Below, piece after piece: positions 22,401 through 33,439 of a stretch of 64,000 nucleotides of DNA. Source of the DNA: Mastigias papua. Lineage: Eukaryota; Cnidaria; Scyphozoa; Rhizostomeae; Mastigiidae. How positions within the stretch are numbered: position 1 is the stretch's first letter; each line of letters starts with the position of its first letter. Where the stretch lies: assembly GCA_964019165.1 (NCBI GenBank), contig OZ025283.1:255501-319500 (forward strand), written 5' to 3'. Both the position numbers and the translations under genes were made by a program. The notes beneath the pieces are model-generated. The model searched no databases, had not been told where the DNA came from, and worked only from the letters and a program-made list of their open reading frames with translations.

Positions 22401-23912
22401 TGGGGTGGAACAGTCAAACGGTATAAAAGCAAAGAATGTATATAAAAGGGTTAAAGAGGAAGTAACAAGCAGGATGAGGGTATTATTGACATCCGAACTA
22501 AATGATGAAAATTTGATACAGGCTATCAATTCTAAGGTCATCCCAGTGGCAGCCTATCCAATGAATGTATGCAAAATGACAAAAAATGAGCTAAATGAGC
22601 TAGACCAGGTTATTAAAAGAGAGTTGAGAATGAAACACATGTTGGGTAAACAGGCAAGTGATGAGCGATTATATTTGAAGAGAGACCAAGGAGGGAGGGG
22701 ATTACAATCTATGAGGGATGTTTATGCAGAGACTAGAACAAGAGTTGCTTGCTATATGTGTAAGTCAAGTAATAAGTGGATTCAAGCGGCATGGAGAAGA
22801 GAGAACAAGAAAGAATCCAATGCAATCATTGACGAAGCAGTAAATTCGATGATGGATATAGATAGAGATTTTGAATTTGTAGGGAACAATGTAAGATTAA
22901 TGGGAGAGGTCTTGGAATTAGACTGGAAAGCGACATGGAAGAGAGTAAAACAAGAATTGAAGAGAGGTACACAACTTAAACGAAAAGAGAATTACAGACA
23001 GAAAGAATTGCAAAGTGACATATATGGAAAGCAAGAACAGGAATGCCATCTTTGGCTAAAACAACGGTTGACACCAAGGAAGACATCATCAATAATGATA
23101 TTGATGGAGCAGATGGTGGAGACAAGAGGATGGAAGATGGTAAGAGGATTGATTGAGAATGGGAGGTGTCGATTATGTGGTGATTTCAATGAAACTTTGG
23201 AACACCTTGTAGCTGGATGTAAGGTGATGGCCAACAGTGAGTATTTAGCAAGACACAACAGAGCGTTGATGGTAATGGCAATTGCATGGGCAAAGGAGTA
23301 CGGATTGGTAGCAAGAGAAGTAGTGTGGTATAAAGAGAATTGGACAAGAGGGAAAGTTTTAGAAAATGCGAATTCCAAGTTAATCTGGGACTTTGAGTTC
23401 AACTTGCGAAAAACGACAACATCTAGGAGACCGGATCTGATACTGGAGGACAAAGAAAAGAGTAAGATTTGGATTTGTGATATGGCATGCCCACAGCAAG
23501 CAAACATAGTTGCCAAAAGACACGAGAAATTGACTAAGTATCGACAACTTGCATTTGAACTAAGGGAGAGGAGACTTGGCTATGATGTAGAGATTGTCCC
23601 TGTAGTTATTGGTGCTCTTGGTGGAGGTATAAAGCAAGTTCTGTGTGATGTGGAAAGAGTATTTAGTAAACATCCAGAAAAGGCACGATTAGCTAAAGCA
23701 ACGGTAGCAGAGATGCAGAAAACTGTGTTAATGGACAGTGAGAGTATGGTTAGAAGAGTTTTGTCGGGACTTTTACAAGCCGATGAGTAGATATTGACAA
23801 TGTTACTATTACGTGTCCTGTTTTGTATGTAGAATGTTGTTTAGTTTTCGGATCAACAATATTTGATGGTCCGCAGATGTTGGCTATTTAACCGTAGCTT
23901 TTTTACTTACCA
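19431..23912 (+). mobile_element. R4/Dong-like LINE inserted in TAA repeats
   Basis: Starts TGTCCTGGGTATG straight after (TAA)n and ends just before (TAA)n at 23913-23937. It has a 497-base GC-richer 5' UTR (19431-19927), a single long ORF with one frameshift, and a 120-base 3' UTR. Dong of the silkworm is known to insert in TAA repeats, and this element has the R4/Dong RT and endonuclease type, so the target choice agrees with the clade. It lies head to head with the minus-strand LINE. Confidence 0.85.
19928..23790 (+). pseudogene. R4/Dong-type LINE polyprotein, one frameshift
   Basis: Two overlapping frames (19928-21478 and 21457-23790) make one protein of nearly 1290 residues. The break is a run of six Cs at 21465-21470, right before the PGIDGIQNYW motif: the length of this run decides the frame. 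The N-terminus holds two related 60-residue Myb/SANT-like repeats (VWTDEEKKRVVEIDREERLK; IEWTTEMKVRLVQIDNEERR). The RT domain has YYDYKKAYDKVHHDW, GFLQGDSYSPVGFC and the catalytic FFVDDLKVY. Then come the CRLCGDF...H...C knuckle and the C-terminal restriction-like endonuclease (RRPDLIL, WICDMACP, IVPVVIGALGG). Apart from the C-run it appears intact and young. A sequencing error in the C-run is a fair alternative to a true frameshift. Confidence 0.88.
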
Positions 23913-23966
23913 TAATAATAAATAATAATAATAATAATCGAAATAATCGAAATAATCGATTATCGA
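23913..23966. repeat. (TAA)n and AATAATCGA repeats at the outer insertion edge
   Basis: TAA repeats to about 23937, then AATCGAAATAATCGAAATAATCGA, a short tandem run. GAAATAATCGAT is present here and at about 15651-15662, on the other edge of the nested block, so it is the likely target duplication of the first insertion into the integrase gene. Confidence 0.75.
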
Positions 23967-25712
23967 CAAAATATAAACATTTCCGAATTTTGTTTTCTTA
24001 AGGGGCCCGATAATGTCCATGCCAATCATATAAAACGGTATCGGTACGATTTTGATCGACTGCAAAGGCAAACGAGGTCTTGGTACTTGCTTATTACGAG
24101 CACACGTTATACAACTTTGACAATATTCCTCTACAGACTTATAGAATCCCGGCCAGTAATAATATTTCTGCAAAAGAGCAAACGTTTTAGCAGTACCCAT
24201 ATGTCCTGCAGCAAGATGTGCTTTGGTAAGGGCGTCTTCTCTTAACTGTTCAGGAAGTACAATCTGATCAATTTCAGCGTCTTCAGTGCGCCATACGCGG
24301 AACAAAACGCGATGTTTCAACTTAAGAGAATCAAATAAGTTATACAAGGTTTTAAGTAAAGATGACCTGTTCTCTGGAACTTTATCTGGTCTATTATCAT
24401 TCTGAATCCAATGAATTACTGTTCTTATACTGGGCTCTTCTTCCTGTTCTTGAGCAATTTCAGAATAAGATATATCCTGGACTGCGATGGACTGTACAGG
24501 TGCGCGTGAGAGGGCGTCGACATGACCCATCAATTTACCTGGTCTATGACCAATTGTATAGTCATATTCCTCAAGCTTAAGGATCCAGCGAGCTAGTTTA
24601 CCATTTGGGCTCTTTTGCTGTCGTAACCATTCTAGAGCTTTATGATCTGTAAATATGGTTACTTTTCGACCATATACATACGCGTGAAAATATTCCAGAG
24701 CCCATACCACAGCATAAGATTCCTTTTCTGTTGTTGTCCAGTTTTTTTCCGCTTTAGAAAATGCTTTCGATGCATACGATATTACAAACTCACTATTGTC
24801 TTCATTAGTCTGACATAATACTGCTCCTATACCAATATCACTTGCATCTGTATAAACTATGACGTTTCTTGTGGGGTCTGGAAACCCTAAAACTGGCTCA
24901 GAGGTTAAGGCTTCTTTCAAAGTAACAAAAGCACGATCACATTGCGTATTCCATTGGAAATTACTATCCTTTTGCAAAAGTTTGTTGATCGGTTGAGCGA
25001 TATCACTAAACCCTGAAACGAATCGGCGATAGTACGAAGCCATACCCATAAATCTTCGCAATTCAGTTAAATTTTTTGGCTGTGGGTACGCTCTAATGGC
25101 TTTGACTTTATCTGGATCTGGTGCAAGGCCTTTAGAAGAAATAACAAAACCCAAAAACTTGACTTCATGTTGCGCAAAACTACATTTTATTGGCTTTAAT
25201 TTCAATCCTGCATTACGAATAGCTTGCAAAACTTCAATCAGGTGATTCAAATGCTGCTCAAATGTTTTCCCAATAATCAGTATATCATCGATATACACTA
25301 AGCATTTACTAGGTCTCAGTCCCTCTAGCACCGTTGCCATCAAACGTTGGAACGTTGGCACCGCATTTGTAAGTCTGAATGGAAGACGTAAAAACTCATA
25401 GTGACCACCACCTGGTACGACAAAAGCAGTTTTCTCCTGGCTACTTTTTTCAACTGGTACTTGCCAGTAACCAGAAGCAAGATCAAGAGTTGTAAAATAA
25501 TGATGCCCTGACAAAGTGTCAATTAGGTCAGAAACTTGCAGTAAAGGGTATGCGTCTTTTATTGTAGCATCATTTAATTTTCTAAAATCGACACAGAAAC
25601 GCCAGGTGCCATCCTTCTTTCGTACCAAAACAATAGGACTAGCCCACGGTGAGTTACTGTGTTTGATAACCTCGTTTTCGAGCATATCCTGGACTTGTTC
25701 TTCAACAACTTG
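23941..25712 (-). pseudogene. pol: Reverse transcriptase, RNase H and integrase N-part (gypsy, minus strand)
   Basis: Directly continues the gag-pro frame after the TGA at 25713-25715. RT: SPIVLVRKKDGTW, LDLASGYWQV and the catalytic YIDDILI box, complete. RNase H: VIVYTDASDIGIGAVL and TDHKALEWL. Integrase: the HHCC zinc domain (HLAAGHMG, then CQSCITCARNK) and the first catalytic Asp in MIGMDIIGPL. The frame then runs into TAA repeat at the LINE insertion; the remainder is at 14696-15669. Catalytic residues look intact, in contrast with the older gypsy copy at 6.7-11.3 kb. Confidence 0.9.
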
Positions 25713-27647
25713 TCATAAAGCATTAGGAAGTCGCCTTGGAAGCTGCTTAATAGGCGCAGCATTCCCGGTTTCAATTCTATGTTCAGTCAGAGACGTTTTT
25801 CCCAAATCAGTTGACGTTTTCGCAAAGACATTGCTGAAAGTATTCAAAACTCTGCCCAGTTTTTCTTTTTCTTCCGATTTTAGATGTTCGATATTAAAGT
25901 CTAAGTCGGTAAACAGGCTGGAATCACAACCCCCTTCATCCAGTATAGGATCTTTACAATCAATATCCATAACTTGCAAATCACCTACTTTCATTCCCTT
26001 GCACAGTTTCACTGGCTGCGCTCCGGGGTTAATTATCTGAACTGGGACACTTTGGTTTATTGGCGTCACAATAACTCTCGCAACTAAAACGCCTTTTTTG
26101 ACTAACTTTGGATTAGGCTCTAATAAGCTATCGGAATTTATCGGGTTTTTAATTCGAGCGGTTTGGCATATCTCGTGGCATCCTGGGATTTCTATGTCTT
26201 CATGTAAAACAACTGCTGTGGGGTCGGTAATTGCCGAATCAAAAACAGCTATGCGTTGACTTATGGCATTAGGGAGATGCAACAACATGCTGGCAGCGTC
26301 AATTTTCGCTCTACAGTTTATAATCCAATCTAATCCCAAAATTATGTCGGTTTTAATGTCACTAGCAACATAAACTTCTTGCATATTTTCACTACCGTTT
26401 ACAGCCACAGGTAACTCTACTCTGCCTAGAATCCCAATTGTCAAGTTATTTGCAGCTTCAGCCACGATATCTGATGGCACTAAACTGATCTTATTCACGT
26501 TTAATGTTTCCCATTGGTCTTTACTAATTAAAGATATAGATGCACCAGTGTCGATAATGCACAACTTATTATGACCATTTATTTGAACTTCAACTAGCAA
26601 TGATTTGCGCTTATTTGTGGCCGATACAGTAGAAAGTCTGATTTTAGCTTGCTTTTGCTCTACTGGAGTCCTTCTCTCTTCTCTACTATCTATCGCCTTA
26701 AAATCAGCTCGGCAAAATCTAGAAACATGACCAATCTGTCCACATCTAAAACACTCAGGTGGCGTTTGAATCCTATGGTTTGTAGCACGAGGTTGGGTTC
26801 GATTTACCATAACATTATTCGGAGTTTGTTTTACGCGACAGTTTCTTGCTATATGCCCTTTTCTATTACAGTTAAAGCAAGTTCTCTCGTTTTGCGACTC
26901 CGGTCTTGAACTGTTAAGACTAGGGCTAGGACAATCCCTGGCTATATGCCCAAAACCCTGACAGGTAAAACAAACTTTACTGTTCATCAATGGTGACGCA
27001 CTAATACCTTGTACTGGCGCAAAAGATCTAACTACGCTTTGTTTTGCTAAAGCTGATTCTGTTTTCAAAGTTTTCATGGTAGCATTAGCAGCTTCAAACC
27101 TGCGCGCGATTAATAGTCCTTCCTCTAGCGTTGCTGGCGGCTCCTGTAAGAGTTTATTTTGCGTTGACCTATCGCTTATGCCTAAAATAAATTGGTCTAC
27201 GAGTCTATGTTTGTACTCTTCCCCTTGAAATTCGCATTTAGCAGCAAATTCTTTGAGAGCCACTGCATAAGAATCAACAGATTCCCCAGTCTCCTGAACT
27301 CTGCGATTAAAATTATACCGCTTTTCAGTTAAGGTCTGGTTACGGTCAAATAAAGACTTCAGTTGACTTACCCATTCTTTCCATGCATCCTCGTTATCAG
27401 GAAACTCAATAGATTCAGCTAGGCGGAATGCGTTTTCACTGAGGTTAAACAGAAGGGCAAGTCTGCGCTTTTTCGTATCCGTTACCTCCACCGCTTCGAA
27501 GTATAAACACAGTTTCTTTACGAATAAATCAAAATCTTCACCAATGTGATACTTGTCTGGTCGACGAAAAAGTGCGAACGATGAACGACTGTTCTCTGGA
27601 TCACCATCCATTGCTACCTCCTCTCCTTCTCTCGCCATTGGGACCAA
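25713..27647 (-). pseudogene. gag: Gag and protease (gypsy, minus strand)
   Basis: A 644-codon ORF. The capsid part (about residues 20-200) is followed by three CCHC knuckles: CFTCQGFGHIARDC, CFNCNRKGHIARNC and CFRCGQIGHVSRFC (about 228-310). The protease carries the catalytic CIIDTGASISLIS (about 365). Gag and pol share one frame; the only stop between them is TGA at 25713-25715, within the start of the RT, where the frame continues unchanged. I take it as a point mutation, although readthrough at a stop is known in some retroelements. The start is the first in-frame Met cluster after the primer binding site. Confidence 0.9.
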
Positions 27648-27696
27648 ACGACTTCTATTTACACCATGTACAATAAACAGCTACATTGAATCAATG

Positions 27697-27714
27697 ATCT
27701 CGGTGGGACCTCCA
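27697..27714 (-). promoter_or_regulatory. Primer binding site, tRNA-Gln type
   Basis: Reads TGGAGGTCCCACCGAGAT on the minus strand, eight bases inside the 5' LTR. Its complement ends GGGACCTCCA, as the 3' end of animal tRNA-Gln (ATCTCGGTGGxACCT plus CCA). In LTR elements this pairs with the tRNA that primes minus-strand synthesis. The assignment to Gln is from memory of tRNA 3' ends. Confidence 0.75.
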
Positions 27715-27722
27715 AAAATCTC

Positions 27723-27960
27723 TGTGACGATGCCGAACACAGAGTAAGACAGAAAAGATAAACTTGTCCTTTATACACACTATATACACAATCGCAATTT
27801 AAACTCTAACTTCTCAACTATTACTTCCATGCATATCTCTCTAACACTCTCTTCGAAACACCTACTACTCCAACGCTAAATCACTCAAAACTACTATTCT
27901 CAATCACGCCACTCGTTCCAGACCTCTACTATACTCCATACTCATTCACGCTCCTTCACA
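27723..27960 (-). repeat. 5' LTR of the minus-strand gypsy element
   Basis: 238 bp, matched to the LTR at 14271-14508. It carries the promoter of the element. On its outer side ACCG at 27961-27964 repeats the four bases before 14271. Confidence 0.93.
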
Positions 27961-28182
27961 ACCGATTGCACATCTCACATCCCGTCAAATGCACAGCGAT
28001 AAATCATCATGTGTTCTATGTCAAGACCTTCCTCTCTCTACAACACGTTATCACCTGTGTTTGTTGACCCAAGCATTACTACATACGGTTAAATGCGATT
28101 ACATATGGTTAAATGCGGTTACATACGTATGACCGGTCCGACTAGCAGCACGGTCACATCCCTATACTCCACACTCCATCCA

Positions 28183-28223
28183 TTTATACCCATCAGCACA
28201 CCCCGTCTCCTCGCATGTGGGAG
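28183..28223 (-). promoter_or_regulatory. Promoter-like unit 2
   Basis: On the minus strand CTCCCACATG (28214-28223) lies 23 bases upstream of GGTATAAA (28183-28190), as in the unit at 14101-14142. About 30 bases further downstream, the CCGTGCTGCTAGTC phrase shared with unit 3 begins. Confidence 0.5.
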
Positions 28224-28278
28224 ACAAAAACAAAACATCAAGACCTGCGCAGACCAAAAATCGCACCCCAACCACAAG

Positions 28279-28373
28279 AAAGGCACCACACGTGTCGATC
28301 GAACCCGCACAGGAAACTTGGGCCGATACACCCACTTTGACAGAATAAACACCAGGTAGTTTACGGCGCACTC
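28279..28373 (-). repeat. About 93-bp dispersed repeat, copy 3
   Basis: Third copy of the repeat described at 13781-13873. One stem pair changes to a G-U type pairing (GTGTCG with CGATAC), so base pairing is kept although the sequence changed. As in copy 2 it lies upstream, in the minus sense, of a promoter-like unit. Confidence 0.5.
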
Positions 28374-28692
28374 GTGTGTACCACGTAGCATTTCTCATGT
28401 GTGTATGAAACCTCACACCCTACACATCCTTCCACAACCCAGTGATTGATCAGTATTGTTCCCAGACACAGTATGACCTCTATACTCAATCCACCTAGCA
28501 GTTCTAAGCACCTAGCGATTTTATGAGCATGCGAGGAATGGCATTACCCTAGAAGCGTGCGAGAGAGTAACTACCGATATATGCAGATAAATGCGATTAG
28601 ATACGGTTACATATGATTATACATAACTACGGATACATGTAACCGGTCTGACTAGCAGCACGGCTACACCTCACCACCTCAACTCACCTCAT

Positions 28693-28734
28693 ACTTATAC
28701 ACACCACCACACTACACCTCCTCACATGTGGGAG
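28693..28734 (-). promoter_or_regulatory. Promoter-like unit 3
   Basis: CTCCCACATGTG (28723-28734) is 22 bases upstream of GTATAAGT (28693-28700) on the minus strand. The CCGTGCTGCTAGTC phrase follows about 30 bases downstream, as in unit 2, so the transcribed starts were copied too. Confidence 0.5.
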
Positions 28735-28909
28735 ATAACATGCGCACAAAATACCATATACTCAGATGGCACATGAGCAGTGTAACTAATCCCGATCCAT
28801 TCCACGGACATGCAGGTCACATCAACAACGCATCACACACGCATCTTGCAGAATCGTACGCACCCACCTACCCTACTCGTGCGCCAACACTCCCCTCTAC
28901 ACCATCTAT

Positions 28910-28950
28910 ACTTATATCACATTCACATCCCCCCCACCTCCACTTGTGAG
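28910..28950 (-). promoter_or_regulatory. Promoter-like unit 4
   Basis: CTCACAAGTG (28941-28950) is 22 bases upstream of GATATAAGT (28910-28918) on the minus strand. The downstream phrase of units 2 and 3 is not kept here. Confidence 0.4.
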
Positions 28951-29280
28951 ACAAAAAACTGCACACGTGCGCACCAGATAAACATACCACATCTCGTGCT
29001 GCTCTGAGGGAGCCTGTTTGGCACTTGATTGCATATGACACGAACTTAATATCGACCCGATGCCACGACACGCATCAATCCACCAACCCCTTTATACCAA
29101 CACACACACCCATCCGCCATCATTCTGGGACCTCTCACACACAATCCTGCACAATCCCGCACCTTCCCCCGTCCTGCACACTCCCCCGCACACTCATGCA
29201 TCCACCACATGCCCCCGTCACGCCCCCAAACACGCCCACACACATTCCACAGTTTCTTATATATAGTTTCTTATAAAACT

Positions 29281-30848
29281 ATAAGAATGCTATAAGAATA
29301 TATCAGCCTATTTGGGATTGCGAGCAGATCGTTGAGACACCTACGAAAAAGGGTAAGAAAAACAAAAATTAAACTTATCTTGTCGTCTTTGTGGATGGAG
29401 ACGTGGATGTGTACCGTCGAGTTGAGACACCAGATGCAACGATGACAACAGGACTTTGAATACACCGCTTTAGCTGGTAGAAGAAACGTGGTCTGGTCGG
29501 CATCAAGTCATAATGGTTGGATATATGACCTGCTTTACGGTTTGGTAGGCTCCTGCGCTGCGCTCTCGTACAACAACGTAATGACATAGGCTAATGACGA
29601 AATAGACTTATGCAACTTTCTGATAGTCTAGCACCTCAAATAGGTCAAGCTTGGCTGGCACCATAGCAAGTAGGTCACAAAATTCTGTGACATAAAGGAA
29701 ATAAATGCTGGGTAAAAGTGAAGAGAAATTGCGAAATATAATACGTAACTGGACATTATGGACACCAAATGATGCAGCAAGATACCCAAATGGATGCAAA
29801 TGCAAACCAATGTATGGACCATTGTCTCCATCTTCAACTGGTTAGCACAAGCACTTACACACAATTGGTTCAAATGTGCTGTGACACACTATCTCATACA
29901 GCTTGATAGGGAACTATGCTGATGATGTAATATGATGATGATGGAACTAGGCAGAAGAATTACTCTCATGTGGCATTTTTCAGTTCCATTATTTCTCTGT
30001 TTCTTCCTACTGGAAAGTAGAAATAGTACCAATTGTCTCCACTACATAGACATTGCTGTTTTCTTTAAGCTCAGCTTGCGGCTTGCTACATGGGAGCATG
30101 CTTGGTACATCTTCCTGCACACTTGCTCAAACAGTCACTGCACAGTTTGCTGAAGTAGAAATCAGCCTTTAGAATTTACATGGTCAATATGGCTGCTTAT
30201 GTTGTGTATCATTGCTACATGTTTTGATCTATCACAAGAGCTCTTGCTAACATATAGAGAGCTACATCCTGCACCTTAGTTAGTACATCTTAAACTCAAT
30301 TTATATTTTGATAGTTATTTGTATACAACATTATGTAATACAGGTATAATATCTATTGCCTTTGTCCACTATAGCATCATTCTGATTATTCCTGCTTTCC
30401 ATTCATCATTATTTTTCCCAGGTTAGTCATAGTAGTCCATTACATTTAGTTACCAAATTTCTGTGTACATTATGATTTTTTTCTGACACTTTACACCCAG
30501 CAATAGCATAGAGATTTTTAGTTAAGTTTAATTTATCCACTTTCAAAAATATAAACTTTGAGCAACGTTTTCAAAAATATCTCTTTGTCATCATTTCAGT
30601 GGGAATGCAAGGCCACATTGGATAACTTTTACCTGTTTTCGTATTTAGCCGGGTCAATGGAAATGGAGTCTAAGCTACCTCCGTTTTTCCTGTGCCAGTA
30701 AAGAACCAAAGTATCAGAGTCCAATAAGTTCCATAAACTTTCAGCGCAGTCAATGTATGTCTGTATAGCATATCCCACTGATTAGTCACTAATGATATGG
30801 CAGCTACACAGATATATGCAATAGTGTAGTCCTACAAAATAGGTCAGG
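29281..30848. other. Gene-poor stretch
   Basis: About 1.6 kb of AT-rich sequence. Short ORFs on both strands lack recognisable domains. The GC-rich block ends near 29270 at a TATATATAG text. No transposon end was recognised. Confidence 0.4.
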
Positions 30849-31500
30849 GTGTGTGGGGAATATCTCTGGTCCAAATATGGTAGTAGAGATAAATATCCAT
30901 CTTTTGACCCTGCAGCAGTAAGAGAGATTGTAATGTTTGAACAATCACAAAAGGTGATCTGGTTCCAGAAATGCCTGTCCTCTCAAGCTGCTATCAAAGG
31001 CAGTAGTGAAACTGGTTTCTCAGCATTACACTACTGTGGTATTGGGGTATCAAATAAAACAGAACATCGAGCCATGCACAGAGTCTCTGAAAGTCATAGT
31101 GAAATGGTCTTTGATGTTATCAATGAGGCAACATTGAGTGGAGACCTTCTAGTACTAATGATTGAAGACTATACAAACATTCATACAAAACAATGACGAA
31201 CAGATGAGCAAACATTGACTGCATGTGAAGTGACCAATAGTCTGTTAAAATGATTTCCTGGTATCCAGCCATATGGAAATCAAACAACCATATTAATCGA
31301 AGATAGTTAAACTAGGTCTTGGTTTTTGACAAAACTGAGGGCAGTTCATAGTACTTTTCCAGCTTTGAGGATAAACGATTTTTCTGTGAAAGAGTTGGAG
31401 GATCTAGTCTTCCAGTAATCTGATCTGACATAACTATCCACTCAATGCTAAATTCTGCATTCAGGGGTATTGGATCTGGCTATTCAAATATTAGGCATTG
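30849..31500 (+). pseudogene. Unrecognised ORF fragment, probably from a repeat family
   Basis: The 115-codon ORF at 30849-31196 includes HYCGIGVSNKTEHRAM, GDLLVLMIEDYTNIHTKQ and other protein-like text. After the stop a related frame continues with RTDEQTLTACEVTN and stops. The IEDYTNIHT phrase reminds me of large uncharacterised proteins that are numerous in sponges and corals, but I cannot name the family. Whatever it was, it is broken by many stops. Confidence 0.3.
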
Positions 31501-32280
31501 ATGTGGAATAATGAACATGCCCCATTGTTTGAGTCAATGTTAGTGGGACTCCAAATGCTATGGTTGCTTAGTGTACTGAATGACTTTGGACAGAACAACA
31601 TTAGATACACTACAATGCTATCTGATGGAGATAGTAAGTCTTCCGATGTCATTGTTGACTCAAAGCCATAAAGCGTAGAACTACAAATCACCAAGGAAGA
31701 CAGTGGTAGTAATGGTGTTAACAGAATGAACTCTGCCTTACAGCCCTGCCTTATGCAGTCTTGTAGCAACAGCAATGACAAAATAGCAGTCAATGTCTGG
31801 GAAGGGTAAGATGACTGATGTGAAAATAAAGAACAGTCAGTGAGCAATTAGTGACTATACAGGTGATATTGAAATGTCAAAAAGGCAGATTAGGGCCATA
31901 TTGCTACATTTCATCTACAGATGAGATCTTTAGCCAATAATAAGATTCCAGGTGCCTGTACTGACCCAACCCTCTGATGTTGTAAAGAAACTTGTACCTG
32001 TGCTTCAGCACTTATCAGAAGCAGATGGAAGTGTGATATACATAGGTAAGAATGTAAAATAGTTTAAACTAGTACATTTATAATGGCATTGTTCTAGTTG
32101 TACCCTATTTGTACTTGCATAGCAATTTATCTTATGGTATAGGAAAACCCTCTGGCAGTAGACAATGATACATCTCAAAATATTAATGACAGCAATTGTT
32201 TAAATGATGACAGTGAGAAATGCTCAAAGCATGCATTCAAGCAGCTCAGACAGTAATGATCATAGACAAGTAGAAATGTC
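31501..32280. other. Gene-poor stretch
   Basis: No coding signal recognised. It may continue the decayed fragment before it. Confidence 0.35.
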
Positions 32281-32543
32281 AATGAGAAATGATTTCACCA
32301 CGTCTGTGGTAAAGTCTTCACAAAAAAGACAAGCAGCCGACACAGGTCTTGACGAAGATCTTAAAAGAAAAGGTGAATGAAGAAAGTAAAGATGTAAAGA
32401 TTGCTGCTACGTTCTCTTTCTGCAAATCTGTAGCTAAGAACCTACTTGAATTGGAGCCAAATACCAAGAAGGTTGCACAATGTCACATTTACACCATTCT
32501 GATTAGAATATGTATCAATTTAACCCCCAAAACCAAAAGTTAA
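32281..32543 (+). pseudogene. BESS-motif-like protein fragment
   Basis: The ORF 32349-32543 reads CKSVAKNLLELEPNTKKVAQ followed by CHIYTIL. The pattern of a short helix pair with (F/C)xxxVAxxLxxLxP...xxxxxxIxxxL is that of the BESS motif found at the C-terminus of MADF proteins, including the accessory DNA-binding protein of Harbinger transposons. No MADF domain was found upstream, so this is a fragment at best. Confidence 0.3.
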
Positions 32544-33020
32544 ATAGAGATCACAGAGAGCAAGATAACAGAGGATCAAGCATCCTCAACAGCATAGTAA
32601 GGGCCTGATTATACGAGGCACAGTATAGTGAATAATCAGTGCTAATCAGCCAGCTGCCATTCTCTGAGGTGACTGACTATCTCTTTGGAGATGACCTTTC
32701 TAACACCATAAGAGGCAAAAGAACATAGCAAACTGTCACATCAGTTCCAGAAAAACAGCTCAGCACATCCTAGTAAATATCAATCCACAGGGCCTCCTCA
32801 GACCACAAGGAACATGCCATCAAGTAAGTAGTTTTTTTGACAGGCCAGGAAGTCCCCCTTCAGGAAAAGAAACCTTACAGAAAGTAGAAAAAGTTACAGT
32901 TAATATTAATATACATATAAAAGTTCATATATTTATATAATCTATATAATTCAATAGCCTTTCCACTAAAAGGTTTAAAAAATTTATATAGACTTTCATA
33001 ATGAAAACAGCCGTTTAACG
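32544..33020. other. Spacer with transposon-end-like phrase
   Basis: TAAGGGCCTGATTATACGAGG at about 32597-32617 looks like the start of a DNA-transposon inverted repeat, but no partner was found. The rest, including AT-rich text from 32900, has no feature. Confidence 0.3.
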
Positions 33021-33041
33021 TTTCGCGTATAGCTTCATCAG
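33021..33041 (-). ncRNA. Hammerhead-like core (Penelope end), weak
   Basis: On the minus strand CTGATGA (33035-33041), a short GC/GC stem, then GAAA (33021-33024), in the order of a hammerhead ribozyme core. One base (A) lies unpaired between core and stem, as in the other copies of this window. It follows the Penelope RT relic at 33440-34165 on the same strand, where such ribozymes are expected. Confidence 0.35.
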
Positions 33042-33439
33042 ACGATTCGTACCTTTACTTTACAGAGCGCACATATATACGTAATCAAACGTGAATTAAT
33101 ACAAAGGATACACATAAATAGAAACAATACCTTAGAAACATAAGTAATGAACTTCACACCATCAAGCTGGAGGCATAAAAAGTGCACTTAGAAGAAGAGA
33201 ACAATAGAAGAATAGAAGTAGAAAGAGTAATAGAAGCTCTACCCCTGATGATAGAGAGCAACACATACAATAGATGTTGTAAAGACAGGAACTGACAGAG
33301 TTGGAAAGGAAATAGCACCATCTCTCCATTCAAACTCTGTCGTGTCCTTTCTTTACTACATCTATTGTGTGCTTTGCACTTGCTCTATCTTTTCTCACCA
33401 AATAGCCATTCTTTACCTTTTCTCTGACTTGTCATTTGA

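Larger units (their letters stand above)
14271..27960 (-). mobile_element. Complete Ty3/gypsy retrotransposon with nested LINEs
   Basis: Two 238-bp LTRs (14271-14508 and 27723-27960) bound the element, with TG...CA ends and only two mismatches that I can count between them. The 4-bp ACCG occurs on both outer sides (14267-14270 and 27961-27964), a target duplication. A primer binding site and polypurine tract sit in the right places. The minus-strand gag-pol frame runs from 27647 to 14696 but is cut by about 8.3 kb of inserted sequence (about 15670-23940) holding two LINEs. Near-identical LTRs mean a recent insertion; the LINEs arrived later still. The flanking GC-rich sequence is the older host of the element. 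Confidence 0.93.
27961..29280. other. Right half of the GC-rich block
   Basis: C-rich sequence like that left of the gypsy element (11.3-14.27 kb), sharing the 93-bp repeat and the promoter-like units. Joining the two sides at the ACCG duplication gives one continuous block of about 4.3 kb. No long convincing ORF is seen. CCGGTC-GACTAGCAGCACGG occurs twice (about 28132-28153 and 28643-28664), downstream of two of the promoter-like units in the minus sense. GGTATAAAGG-like text at about 29088-29096 could be a fifth unit. Confidence 0.5.

Noticed and set aside
25713..25715. TGA between gag-pro and pol as programmed readthrough
   Set aside because: It lies inside the conserved start of the RT domain rather than at a domain border, so a point mutation is the simpler reading.
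32597..32617. Second GGGCCTGA-type phrase
   Set aside because: No inverted partner; too short to call an element.
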